Source of the DNA: Bittarella massiliensis (ex Durand et al. 2017)
Lineage (GTDB): Bacteria > Bacillota > Clostridia > Oscillospirales > Ruminococcaceae
Assembly: GCF_017566145.1 (NCBI RefSeq)
Contig: NZ_JABFCL010000005.1
Span: 62,001-126,000, forward strand
Length of the DNA: 64,000 nucleotides
Reading direction: 5' to 3'
Shown: one piece after another, positions 51,651-59,409 of the stretch
Layout: each line of letters begins with the position of its first letter
How positions within the stretch are numbered: the stretch's first letter is position 1
The notes under the pieces: generated by a model
The model's database searches: none
Seen by the model: only the letters and a program-made list of their open reading frames with translations
What the model was told of the DNA's origin: nothing
Position numbers and translations under genes: made by a program

Positions 51651-52721
51651 GTGCTTGTGTGGGTGGATCGGGCGGACAAGGCCTTGACGGCGGAGTACGA
51701 GGCGTTTGTGGAGGAGTGGGGGAGCTTTTTTCAGTCCCTCGCCTGGGGGGAGGTCAAGGAAAACTGGCGGGCTCAGGCCCTGCTCTCCCGGGGGGAGGAC
51801 GGCGGGGTTCGCGCGGCGGCCCAGGTCCTGATTCGCCCCCTGCCGCTGGCGGGGAGGGCGCTGCTCTACTGCCCCCGGGGGCCGGTGGGGGACTGGGGCG
51901 ACCGGGCGGCCCTGGACGATTTGACAGAGGGCTTTGCCCGGTTGGCAGAGAGGGAGCGCGCCTGTCTGCTCAAGCTCGACCCCCTGATCGCCCCCGGCGG
52001 GCCGGAGGCGGCCGCCCTGCAGTCGGCCGGCTTTCGCCACCGGCCGGGGGTGGGGGACTACCGCACCCTGCAGCCCCGGTTTGGCTATCTCCTCCCCCTT
52101 GCGGGCAGGGGGGAGGAGGAACTGCTGGCGGGCTTTTCACAGAAGTGCCGCTACAATCTGCGCCAGGCGCTCAAAAAGGGGGTGGAGTGCCGGTTGGGTG
52201 GGGCGGAGGGGTTGGACGACTTCTACCCGCTGTTGGAAGAGACCGGCCGCCGGGACGGATTTGTCATCCGCCCCCGGGCCTATTTGGAGCGGTTGCTGCG
52301 GGCCTTTGGCCCCACCCGCTGCCGCCTTTTTCTCTGCCGCTGGCAGGGGCGGCCGGTCTCCGGCGCTCTGGCCCTGCGCTACGGGCAGACAGCCACCTAC
52401 CTTTATGGCGCCTCGTCCAGTTGGGGGAGGGAGTCCATGCCCAACTACCTCATGCAGTGGGAGATGATCCGCTGGGCCCTGGCGGGGGGATGCGCGGTCT
52501 ACGACTTTGGAGCTGTCCCCCACTTTTTGGAACCGAGCCACCCGGCCTACGGCATCTACCGCTTTAAAAAGGGGTTTGGCGGCCGGGTGACCGAGTGGGC
52601 GGGGGAATTTGACTGGGTCTACCGCCCGCTGTCCGCCGCGCTGCTGCAGGGCGGACAGCGGGGGGTACAGCTGGCACAGGCGGCCCTTCGCGCCGGACGG
52701 GGATGGCGGGGGCGGGAATAA
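51651..52721 (+). CDS. FemX-like peptidoglycan bridge aminoacyltransferase
   Basis: 356 residues from GTG 51651, behind GAGGAGGAG. Duplicated GNAT-type fold of FemABX proteins: the substrate-binding half with FQSLAWGEVKENW and SQKCRYNLRQALKKGVE, the second half with YLYGASSSWGRESMPNYLMQ and VYDFGAVPHFLEP. Family members add amino acids from aminoacyl-tRNA to the stem-peptide Lys or other side chains in cell-wall precursors. It stands alone, apparently repressed by an adjacent XRE protein, which is unusual for a wall-synthesis enzyme. Confidence 0.85.
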   Translation: MLVWVDRADKALTAEYEAFVEEWGSFFQSLAWGEVKENWRAQALLSRGEDGGVRAAAQVLIRPLPLAGRALLYCPRGPVGDWGDRAALDDLTEGFARLAERERACLLKLDPLIAPGGPEAAALQSAGFRHRPGVGDYRTLQPRFGYLLPLAGRGEEELLAGFSQKCRYNLRQALKKGVECRLGGAEGLDDFYPLLEETGRRDGFVIRPRAYLERLLRAFGPTRCRLFLCRWQGRPVSGALALRYGQTATYLYGASSSWGRESMPNYLMQWEMIRWALAGGCAVYDFGAVPHFLEPSHPAYGIYRFKKGFGGRVTEWAGEFDWVYRPLSAALLQGGQRGVQLAQAALRAGRGWRGRE

Positions 52722-52755
52722 GCCTGTCCGCCCCATTGTATTTACACCCTTCGCC

Positions 52756-52784
52756 TTGCCATTTGGGCCCGATTCTGGTATCCT
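52756..52784 (+). promoter_or_regulatory. Candidate promoter of ytaF
   Basis: -35 TTGCCA (52756-52761), 17-base spacer, -10 TATCCT (52779-52784). The leader then contains CCCCAT/ATGGGG arms (52833-52865), the second of which includes the GGGG ribosome-site region. Confidence 0.5.
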
Positions 52785-52872
52785 GTAAAAAACCGATGGA
52801 TTTGCCCCCCTTTTTGAACGTTTTCCCCTTCGCCCCATAGACTGGTTTGAATCCAACAAATGGGGTGATGGT

Positions 52873-53496
52873 TTGCTGCAGATGATATTGTTCTCCCTCT
52901 CGGTGTGCGCCGACGCCTTTGCCGCCAGTTTTTCCTATGGGGCGGCGGGCATCCGCATCCCCCTGCGCTCGGCCCTGGTGATCGCCGGGGTGGGCAGCGG
53001 CTTTCTGGCCGCCGCCGTCTGGGGGGCGGGGCTGCTCACCGGCGCCCTCGACCCCGCCCTCTGCGCGGCGGCAGGGGCCTGGCTGCTGATCGCGCTGGGG
53101 CTTTTCTCCCTGGGGGGCGCGGCCCTGCGGGGCTGGTTGCGCCAGGGCGGGCGGGAGCGGGAAATCCGCTTTCAGGTGGCCGGGGTGCAGGTGCTGGCGG
53201 AAATCTGCCTGGACGAGACCCGGGCCGACCGGGACCGCTCCCGCACCCTCAGCCCCAAAGAGGCGCTGTTGCTGGCCGTCCCCCTCTCGGCGGATTCCCT
53301 GGGGGCGGGCTTTGGCCTGGGGCTGTTTGGGGCCCGCCCGCTGGCGCTGCTGGCGGTTTCCCTGTTGCTGGGGCTGGCCCTCATCGAGGGGGCACACCGC
53401 CTGGGAGCCAAGTTGGCAGGGCGGTTTCAGGGCGGGCTCACCTGGCTGTCCGGGGCGATTTTGGTGCTGCTGGGGGCGATTCGCCTCTGGATATAG
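52873..53496 (+). CDS. ytaF: Sporulation membrane protein YtaF (MntP-like fold)
   Basis: 207 residues from a TTG start (52873) behind GGGGTGATGG. Six membrane segments in two repeats, with SLSVCADAFAASFSYGAAGI and VPLSADSLGAGFGLGLFGA as the paired Asp-containing motifs of the MntP/YtaF superfamily. In Bacillus YtaF is produced during sporulation; its transport substrate, if any, is not established. Its presence supports a spore-forming host. A possible leader hairpin covers the ribosome site. Confidence 0.85.
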   Translation: MLQMILFSLSVCADAFAASFSYGAAGIRIPLRSALVIAGVGSGFLAAAVWGAGLLTGALDPALCAAAGAWLLIALGLFSLGGAALRGWLRQGGREREIRFQVAGVQVLAEICLDETRADRDRSRTLSPKEALLLAVPLSADSLGAGFGLGLFGARPLALLAVSLLLGLALIEGAHRLGAKLAGRFQGGLTWLSGAILVLLGAIRLWI

Positions 53497-53628
53497 GGCT
53501 GTCGGCAAATCGACAGGGGTTGTTCATAAAGTTGTCACTTTTTTTATCACGAGACTGTCATATTGTCCCGATAGAATGAAGGCATAGAATAGAGAAAGCC
53601 GTGGGACAATGGCCTGGCGGAGTGGTAG

Positions 53629-55431
53629 GTGATCGAGATGGAAGAGAAAAAACAGGGGCGCATCGGCCGCCTTTTTGCCCTGCGCGCGCAGATGCCAGCC
53701 CGTTACCCCCGCGCCGGCCGGGTGCTTTTGGCCCTCTACCCCCTCTTTATTGTGCTGGTGTGCGAGCTCAACCAGAGCCAGAAGTTCGGCGACATGTTCG
53801 GGTTTTGGCTCGCCCGCCCCACCGTCCTCCTCTTTGACGTGCTGCTGGTGGGGCTCATCTACGCGGCCTTTTTGCTGCTGTTCCGGCGGGGCCACCTGGC
53901 GGTGCTGCTGACCGCCCTGCCCCTCTACATCTTCTCCTGCGTCGAGTTTTTCAAGTGCCGCACCAGCGGCAGCCACTTTGTGCTGGGGGATCTGGTGATG
54001 ACCACCAACGCCTCGGACATTGCCCGCTTTGCCGACATTCAGATCACCCCGGTGCTGGCCCTCTGCTTTTTCCTGGTGCTGGGCTACTGGGCGGCGGTCT
54101 TCTGGCTGGGGCCCACCCTGCCGCTGGCGGGGCGGCGTCGCTTTGCCACCCTGGGCACGGTGGCCGCTGTGCTGGTCTGCTTTTTTGCCGTTCCCACCGT
54201 TTCGGCCGGGGCGATGGACCTCTTTGGCATCCGGGCCGAGAGCGCCTACAACACCTTTGAGCAGGGCGACAAGTTCACCTCCAACCAGATGATCGCCAAC
54301 CTGGTGGAGACCGCTCTCTCCCAAAACGAGTCCCTCGCCGAGAGGGAGAGCGACTACCGCGCCTACCTGAACACCGCCGCCGCCCAATCGGGCCGGGAGA
54401 CCGCCGCGGCGGCGGACTACAAAAAGCCCAACGTGGTGGTTGTCCTCTCGGAGTCCTATGCCGATTTTCGCGCCCTCAAAGGGCTGGGGGTGCGGGATGA
54501 AATCTATCAAAACGCCGACCAGATGGCTGCCGAGGGGGCCAGCGGCACGGCGGCGGTGCCCACCTTTGGCGGCTACACCGTGCGCAGCGAGTTTGAACTG
54601 CTCTTCGGCCTGCCGGTGCGCTCCCTCTACAACGCCGAAATCCCCCACAAGTTGCTGGGGGAGCGGGCCCAGGCGGCCTTTCCCCGGTACTACCAGTCCC
54701 TGGGGTACGAGACCACCTACCTACACCCCTTTAGCGGCACCTTCTACGGGCGGGACAAAACCTACGGCAGCTACGGCTTCGACCGGATGCTCTTTCAGGG
54801 CGATTTGAGCGTCCCCCAGAGAAACTACAAGACCTACACCGACGACGGCTGTGTCTTTGAGCAGATCGAGCAGCTCATCGGCGAGAGCGATCAGCCGCAG
54901 ATGGTCTTTGCCATGACCATGCAAAACCACCAGCCCTACCTGGACGAGAACAGCTCCCTCAGCGAGATCGACTACTACCTGGACAAGGTGCAGCACACCG
55001 ACGAGGCGCTGGGCCGGTTTATCGGCGATTTGCGCGCGAGCGACGAGCCCACGATCGTCCTCTTTATGGGGGATCACTTCCCCTCCTTCACCGCGGCGGG
55101 CGATGTGTACAGCCAGCTGGGCATTGGCAGCGACAACTGCGACGCCCTCTACCAGCAGCGCTACCTGGTGTGGAGCAACTACGGCGCCGATTTGAGCGCC
55201 TTCCCCACGGAGGAGAGCGTCTCCTCCTTCTACCTGCCCTACCTGCTACTGAAAACCACCGGCGCGCCCCTCACCGCCGATCAAAATGCCGCCCTGGACG
55301 AGATGGAGAGCCAGCCCCTCTACGATTACCAGTTCTCCGAGGGGGACAATCTCTTTTGGGATATGCTCACCTACGATGTGGTGATGGGGGATCAGGCCAT
55401 CCGCTCCCTGCCCCAGGGCAGCGGCCAGTGA
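53629..55431 (+). CDS. LTA synthase-like membrane sulfatase
   Basis: 600 residues, GTG 53629 six bases after GGAG (ATG 53638 is an alternative). Four or five N-terminal membrane segments (to ~residue 195), a linker, then an extracellular alkaline-phosphatase-superfamily domain. The catalytic Thr is T317 in FGGYTVRSEFELLFG, preceded by VVVLSESY (metal Glu) and followed by YLHPFSG, MFAMTMQNHQPY-like and FMGDHFPS motifs. Such enzymes polymerise glycerol phosphate or transfer related head groups onto lipid-anchored polymers. It may build lipoteichoic acid or a variant. Confidence 0.9.
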   Translation: MIEMEEKKQGRIGRLFALRAQMPARYPRAGRVLLALYPLFIVLVCELNQSQKFGDMFGFWLARPTVLLFDVLLVGLIYAAFLLLFRRGHLAVLLTALPLYIFSCVEFFKCRTSGSHFVLGDLVMTTNASDIARFADIQITPVLALCFFLVLGYWAAVFWLGPTLPLAGRRRFATLGTVAAVLVCFFAVPTVSAGAMDLFGIRAESAYNTFEQGDKFTSNQMIANLVETALSQNESLAERESDYRAYLNTAAAQSGRETAAAADYKKPNVVVVLSESYADFRALKGLGVRDEIYQNADQMAAEGASGTAAVPTFGGYTVRSEFELLFGLPVRSLYNAEIPHKLLGERAQAAFPRYYQSLGYETTYLHPFSGTFYGRDKTYGSYGFDRMLFQGDLSVPQRNYKTYTDDGCVFEQIEQLIGESDQPQMVFAMTMQNHQPYLDENSSLSEIDYYLDKVQHTDEALGRFIGDLRASDEPTIVLFMGDHFPSFTAAGDVYSQLGIGSDNCDALYQQRYLVWSNYGADLSAFPTEESVSSFYLPYLLLKTTGAPLTADQNAALDEMESQPLYDYQFSEGDNLFWDMLTYDVVMGDQAIRSLPQGSGQ

Positions 55432-55488
55432 GCGTGAGCAGAGCCCTCTTTGCGCCGGGCGTGTAGAGAAAAAATAGAACACAACAAG

Positions 55489-55519
55489 AGAGACCCGGGC
55501 CAATGGCCCGGGTCTCTTT
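55489..55519 (+). terminator. Intrinsic terminator of the LTA-synthase-like gene
   Basis: 13-base perfect stem AGAGACCCGGGCC / GGCCCGGGTCTCT, loop AAT, then TTT. Confidence 0.85.
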
Positions 55520-55597
55520 CTGAACACATATTTTTTACAGTATTTTGAAGTGAATAATTGGATTTCGGTGTGCTGTGGTTGTCAGAGGGGGAAGGGG

Positions 55598-55810
55598 GTG
55601 GTAGCGGTCAAGTTGGGCCTGGTGCTGGCCCGGCAGAAGATGACCCTGACGCAGCTGTCCCAGGAAGTCGGTGTCACCGCCGTCAACCTCTCGGCCTTAA
55701 AGACGGGAAAGGCCAAAGGGGTGCGCTTTTCCACCCTGGACAAAATCTGCCGAGCCCTGGACTGCCAGCTGGGCGACCTGTTGGAGTGGCGGCCTGACCC
55801 CCAGCCGTAG
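55598..55810 (+). CDS. Small HTH protein (YozG-like XRE)
   Basis: 70 residues from GTG 55598 right after GAGGGGGAAG; the upstream frame has no site. The whole protein is one HTH_26-type domain: VKLGLVLARQKMTLTQLSQE, VGVTAVNLSALKTGKAKGVR, FSTLDKICRALDCQLGDLLE. These tiny regulators often pair with a membrane protein, but here the gene stands alone between two terminators. Confidence 0.88.
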   Translation: MVAVKLGLVLARQKMTLTQLSQEVGVTAVNLSALKTGKAKGVRFSTLDKICRALDCQLGDLLEWRPDPQP

Positions 55811-55831
55811 GACAGGGAGAAAGTCGGTGAG

Positions 55832-55868
55832 AAATCCGCCCGGGCATTTGACCCGGGCGGATTTTGTG
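55832..55868. terminator. Intrinsic terminator
   Basis: 13-base perfect stem AAATCCGCCCGGG / CCCGGGCGGATTT, 7-base loop, T-run following. Confidence 0.85.
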
Positions 55869-55937
55869 CTACAATGGCTGTATTCCCCAAAAATTTCCTT
55901 TTCGGGCTGGACGGGGGAGGAGAGGAGGCGCTTTTGA

Positions 55938-56900
55938 ATGTTGGGACTCAAGCGGGGCACAGTGCGGCTGCTGCCCTACCAGGCGAGTTGGGCCGAGGAG
56001 GGGGCGCGCGCCGCCACCCGCCTGCAGGAGCTGTTTGGCAGCGAGGCGGCGGCAGTCCGCCACGTGGGCAGCACCTCGGTCAAGGGGTTGGCGGCCAAGC
56101 CCATCATTGACCTGGCGGTGGGGATGTGGGACCTGGAGCGGGCTGAAGCCCTTTACCCCGCCCTGGCTGCGGCGGGATTTGTCCACCGCCCCCACGTGGA
56201 CGGCCCGGACAGTCTCTTTTTGAGCGCCGGGGACGAGGGGGCCGACACCCGCACCCATCACGTCCACCTGGTGGAGTACGATGGCCGCCGCTGGCGGGAC
56301 TACTGCTATTTTTCCGACACCCTCAACCGGGACGGGGAGAAGCGGGCGGCCTATCAGGCCCTCAAAGAGGAGTTGGCGGCCGCCAACAGCGCGGACAGGG
56401 TGGCCTACACCGAGGGGAAAGAGCGGTTCATCGAGAGGGTGCTGGCCGAGGGGCGGGCGCTGGAAGATACGGCAGTCGCCTTTGCAGAGCCCCCCTCGCC
56501 GGAGGACCTTCTCTTTGCGGTGGTGGCGGCCCGGCACCGGGGGCGGTGGGTCTTTTGCAAGCACTGCCGCCGCGACACCCTGGAACTGCCCGGCGGCCAC
56601 CGGGAGCCGGGGGAGACCCCGGAGCAGGCCGCCCGGCGGGAGCTGTGGGAGGAGACCGGCGCCACCGATTTTGCCCTCAAAGAGGTGGGGCCTTACGCCG
56701 TGCGCCGGGGGGCGGAAAGGCCCAGTTACGGGGTGCTCTATCGGGCGGAGGTCGCCGCCTTTGGCCCCCTGCCGCCCCGGGAGATCGAGCGGGTGGAACT
56801 GTGCCCCGCCGTCCCCCGGCGGATGACCTACCCCTGCATCCAGCCCGCGCTGATGAAGCGGGCGGTGGCGGACGGCCGCAGAGAGGGGTGGTTGCGGTGA
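55938..56900 (+). CDS. GrpB-NUDIX fusion protein
   Basis: 320 residues. Residues ~1-175 are a GrpB/UPF0157 nucleotidyltransferase-fold domain (VRLLPYQASWAEEGARAATR; HVGSTSVKGLAAKPIIDLAV, with the GS-x-D-like catalytic motif; YLxDH-like HHVHLVEYDG). Residues ~195-310 are a NUDIX hydrolase with the box GGHREPGETPEQAARRELWEETG split over ~56580-56660, all Glu ligands in place. The GrpB activity is not established in general; the NUDIX half probably hydrolyses a nucleotide-type diphosphate. First gene of a three-gene overlapping operon. Confidence 0.88.
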   Translation: MLGLKRGTVRLLPYQASWAEEGARAATRLQELFGSEAAAVRHVGSTSVKGLAAKPIIDLAVGMWDLERAEALYPALAAAGFVHRPHVDGPDSLFLSAGDEGADTRTHHVHLVEYDGRRWRDYCYFSDTLNRDGEKRAAYQALKEELAAANSADRVAYTEGKERFIERVLAEGRALEDTAVAFAEPPSPEDLLFAVVAARHRGRWVFCKHCRRDTLELPGGHREPGETPEQAARRELWEETGATDFALKEVGPYAVRRGAERPSYGVLYRAEVAAFGPLPPREIERVELCPAVPRRMTYPCIQPALMKRAVADGRREGWLR

Positions 56901-57367
56901 AGGGCGAACCCACACAGGTGCTGGTGCAGCGGCTGTGTGCAGGGGACGAGAGGGAGGGATACGCCGCCCTGAAAGAGCTGTTGGCGCGCTCGCGGGCCGG
57001 GCGGGACGTCTATTCCCATTGGGAGGAGCTGGCCGCCCTGCTGACAAGTCCCAGCAGTTACCGGCGCACCCGCGGGGCCCTCTTGCTGCTGCAAAACGCC
57101 CGCTGGGCCGCACCGGAGGTGCTTGCGCGCTGGACGCCCCAGCTGCTGGCGCTGCTGCAAGAGGAGGTACGGGCCACCGCCCTGCGACAGTACCTGCGCG
57201 CCTGGGAGGGGGCTGTGGGCGACGTCCCCGCCCTGGCGGTCCCCTTCTGCCGGGCGCTGGAGGGCCTCGATTTGGACCGCTACGGCGAGAGCATGGCCCC
57301 GCTGCTGCGGCGGGACAGGGCGCGGCTGTTGCGCGCCCTGCAGGGAGGGGGCGGGCGGAATGGATAG
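56897..57367 (+). CDS. Helical hypothetical protein (HEAT-like)
   Basis: 156 residues, GTG 56897 overlapping the previous stop (GTGA); GAGAGGGG lies just upstream. Predominantly Ala/Leu/Arg helical, with spaced repeats such as LCAGDEREGYAALKELLARS and ALREYLRAWEGAV-like that suggest two or three HEAT-type helical hairpins. Similar short proteins in Clostridia have been labelled SufBD-like, but no FeS-assembly motif is visible. Translational coupling to the NUDIX fusion and to the HD protein suggests a common pathway; function unknown. Confidence 0.6.
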   Translation: MKGEPTQVLVQRLCAGDEREGYAALKELLARSRAGRDVYSHWEELAALLTSPSSYRRTRGALLLLQNARWAAPEVLARWTPQLLALLQEEVRATALRQYLRAWEGAVGDVPALAVPFCRALEGLDLDRYGESMAPLLRRDRARLLRALQGGGGRNG

Positions 57368-58043
57368 GTCTCTCTTCGCGCGGGCCGAGGCCTTTATGGC
57401 GGCCTGTACCGACGGCGGGGTGCACGGCGAGGGGCACCTGCGCCGGGTGCTGGGGTACGCCCTCTCCATTGCCGGGGAGACCCCAGAGGCCGACGGGGAG
57501 ATCGTGGCCTTGGCCGCCCTTCTCCACGATGTGGGCCGCCCGGAGGAGAGGGCAGACCCCACCCGCTGCCACGCCGAGGTGGGCAGCCAAAAGGCGCTGG
57601 ATTTTCTGCTGGCGGAGGGCTATCCACCGGCGCGGGCCCGCTGGGTGGCCGACTGCATCCTCCGCCACCGCTACCGGGCCGGCCGCCGGCCCGAGACCAT
57701 CGAGGCCAAGATCCTCTTTGACGCCGACAAGTTGGACCAGACCGGCGCCCTGGGCGCGGCCCGGGTCATCCGCTTTGGGGGGCAGATCGGGGAGCCTTTC
57801 TACCAAGTCGGGGAAGCGGGCCGCCCTCTGCCCGGCGAGGAGGGGGAGGGCCCCTCTCTGCTGCGGGAGTATGGCTGCAAGCTAAAGGGCCTTGCCGGCC
57901 AGTTTTACACCCCTGCCGCCCAGGCGCTGGCCCGGGCCCGCCAGCCGGTGGTGGACAGCTATTTTGCCGCCCTCGCCGCCGAGGCGGAGGAGAGCTGGGC
58001 GGCCGGCCAGCGCGCCCTCGCACAGTTGCTGGGGGAGGGGTAG
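57360..58043 (+). CDS. HD-domain phosphohydrolase
   Basis: 227 residues from ATG 57360, which overlaps the previous gene by 8 bases. HD metal site: GVHGEGHLRRVLGYALSI (His), LAALLHDVGRPEE (HD pair), ILRHRYR and FDADKLDQTGALGAAR (final Asp). HD-domain enzymes of this size hydrolyse nucleotides, 5'-monophosphates or related phosphoesters. Its coupling to a GrpB-NUDIX enzyme suggests sequential nucleotide clean-up or salvage, but the substrate is not known. Confidence 0.85.
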   Translation: MDRSLFARAEAFMAACTDGGVHGEGHLRRVLGYALSIAGETPEADGEIVALAALLHDVGRPEERADPTRCHAEVGSQKALDFLLAEGYPPARARWVADCILRHRYRAGRRPETIEAKILFDADKLDQTGALGAARVIRFGGQIGEPFYQVGEAGRPLPGEEGEGPSLLREYGCKLKGLAGQFYTPAAQALARARQPVVDSYFAALAAEAEESWAAGQRALAQLLGEG

Positions 58044-58130
58044 CGGCCGGCCGCGGGGAGGGAAGACGCTTTCCGCTGGGGATGACGCGCCCCCTTCCCC
58101 CTCGGCGGGCGATGACAAACCGGCAAAAAA

Positions 58131-58165
58131 GGCCGCAGGCCCCTCTGTGGGCCCGCGGCCTTTTT
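58131..58165. terminator. Bidirectional intrinsic terminator
   Basis: GGCCGC-A-GGCCC / GGGCC-C-GCGGCC stem with T-run on one side and A-run on the other, between the HD gene and the convergent glycosyltransferase gene. Confidence 0.85.
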
Positions 58166-58176
58166 GAACAAACCAC

Positions 58177-58899
58177 CTAGCGCAGTTCTTCGGGGATGGG
58201 GCAACCCTGGGCGACGATCTCGTCGCGCTCCCCCTCGGTGAGGTAGCCGTAGGCCACCATGGCGCCCAACACGGCCCGCCAGCGCCCCTCCATCTGTTCG
58301 GGGTTGTCGGCAAAGTAGCTGGGGGCCTGGGGAAGGGCGGCCAGAAACGCCGCCTGGGCCACCGTCAGATCGCTGGGGGCGGTGTGGTAGTAGGCGCTGG
58401 CGGCGGCAATGCCGGTGCGCCCGTTGCCGAAATAGCTGGTGTTGCAGTAGAGCTCCAGGATCTCCTCTTTGGAGAGTTCGCGCTCCAACTTGAAGGCGAA
58501 GAAGACCTCGGTCACCTTGCGGGAGAGGCTCTGCTCCTGGGAGAGGTAGATGTTCTTGCAGACTTGCTGGGTGATGGTGCTGGCGCCCCCCACGATCCGC
58601 CCGTTCCAGAGGCTTTTCCAGAGCACCCGGCCGATGGAGATGATGTCAATCCCCCCGTGGGAGTAAAAGCGGTGATCTTCAATGGCGACAATGGCGTTTT
58701 GAAAGTTTTCGGAGATCTCGCCGATGGGGACATACCCCTCTTCCTGGCGGAGGGCGGCCACCTTTTCGGCCACCGGTTCCGCCTCCACCCGCTTGCGGTA
58801 ATCGCCAAAGCAGGCGACGGCGAAGGCGGTCCCGGCGATGATGGCCAGGCAGAGCACGGCGATCAGGGCGTTTCGCAGATAGCGCAAAAACCGCTTCAT
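58177..58899 (-). CDS. mgt: Monofunctional peptidoglycan glycosyltransferase (GT51)
   Basis: 240 residues with one N-terminal membrane helix (residues ~10-32) and an extracytoplasmic GT51 domain. Conserved motifs: EDHRFYSHGG with the catalytic Glu, GGASTITQQV, SLSRKVTEVFFAFKLERE with the second Glu region, and YCNTSYFGNGRTGI. It lacks a transpeptidase domain, so it extends glycan strands only. ATG 58899 with a -10-like TATAAT near 58965 on its upstream side. Part of the wall-building theme of this window. Confidence 0.92.
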   Translation of the reverse strand: MKRFLRYLRNALIAVLCLAIIAGTAFAVACFGDYRKRVEAEPVAEKVAALRQEEGYVPIGEISENFQNAIVAIEDHRFYSHGGIDIISIGRVLWKSLWNGRIVGGASTITQQVCKNIYLSQEQSLSRKVTEVFFAFKLERELSKEEILELYCNTSYFGNGRTGIAAASAYYHTAPSDLTVAQAAFLAALPQAPSYFADNPEQMEGRWRAVLGAMVAYGYLTEGERDEIVAQGCPIPEELR

Positions 58900-59057
58900 C
58901 CGGCATTTCTCCCCTCTGCGGCAACTCTGTTTTGCAGGGCTGCCGGTTCTTATTGCCTTTATTATAGGGCAAAACGGTTGCCTTTTCCATGGCCCTTTAT
59001 TACAATAAGCTTACAGCTTTGCCACATATCCTGTGAAATTTGAGAGGTGGTTTTACC

Positions 59058-59351
59058 GTGGTCACACACATTGTCTTTTGGAATTTGAAAGAGGCCCCAG
59101 AGGCCGAGCGGGCCGCCAGCGCCCGCAAGATGAAGGAGCTGCTAGAGGGGCTGGTGGGCCGGGTGCCCGGCCTGCTCTCGGCGGGGGTGCACCAAAATTT
59201 CACCCCCGGCGGGTACGACCTCTGCCTGGTCTCCTAGCTCACCGACCGGGCGGCGCTAGAGGGGTACCAGAATCACCCGGACCACCTGGAGGTCAAAAAA
59301 TTTGTCCACAGCGTGGTCTGTCAGCGCGCGGCGGTGGACTACGAGGAGTAG
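59058..59351 (+). pseudogene. Dabb (stress-responsive alpha/beta barrel) protein interrupted by one amber codon
   Basis: GTG 59058 behind GAGGTGG opens VVTHIVFWNLKEAPEAERAA and continues to DLCLVS, where TAG (59235-59237) ends the 59-residue product. The same frame runs on without any other defect as LTDRAALEGYQNHPDHLEVK then KFVHSVVCQRAAVDYEE, ending at a second TAG (59349-59351), which completes a normal-length Dabb domain of ~97 residues. The stop stands where homologues have an acidic residue, so one GAG-to-TAG change explains it. The second half is still under coding constraint in appearance, so the mutation is recent, an error, or read through. Confidence 0.75.
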
Positions 59352-59367
59352 TGGCCGGAAAGAGAGG

Positions 59368-59403
59368 AAAGGCGGGCACCCTAAAAGGGGTGCCCGCCTT
59401 TTT
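59368..59403. terminator. Bidirectional intrinsic terminator
   Basis: Stem AAAGGCGGGCACCC / GGGTGCCCGCCTTT with T-run on the plus strand and A-run on the other flank. Confidence 0.85.
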
Positions 59404-59409
59404 GCACGG

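Noticed and set aside
59058..59351. Pyrrolysine or other programmed recoding at the amber codon
   Set aside because: No recoding element or pyl genes are visible and Dabb proteins have no known recoded residue; treated as a nonsense change.
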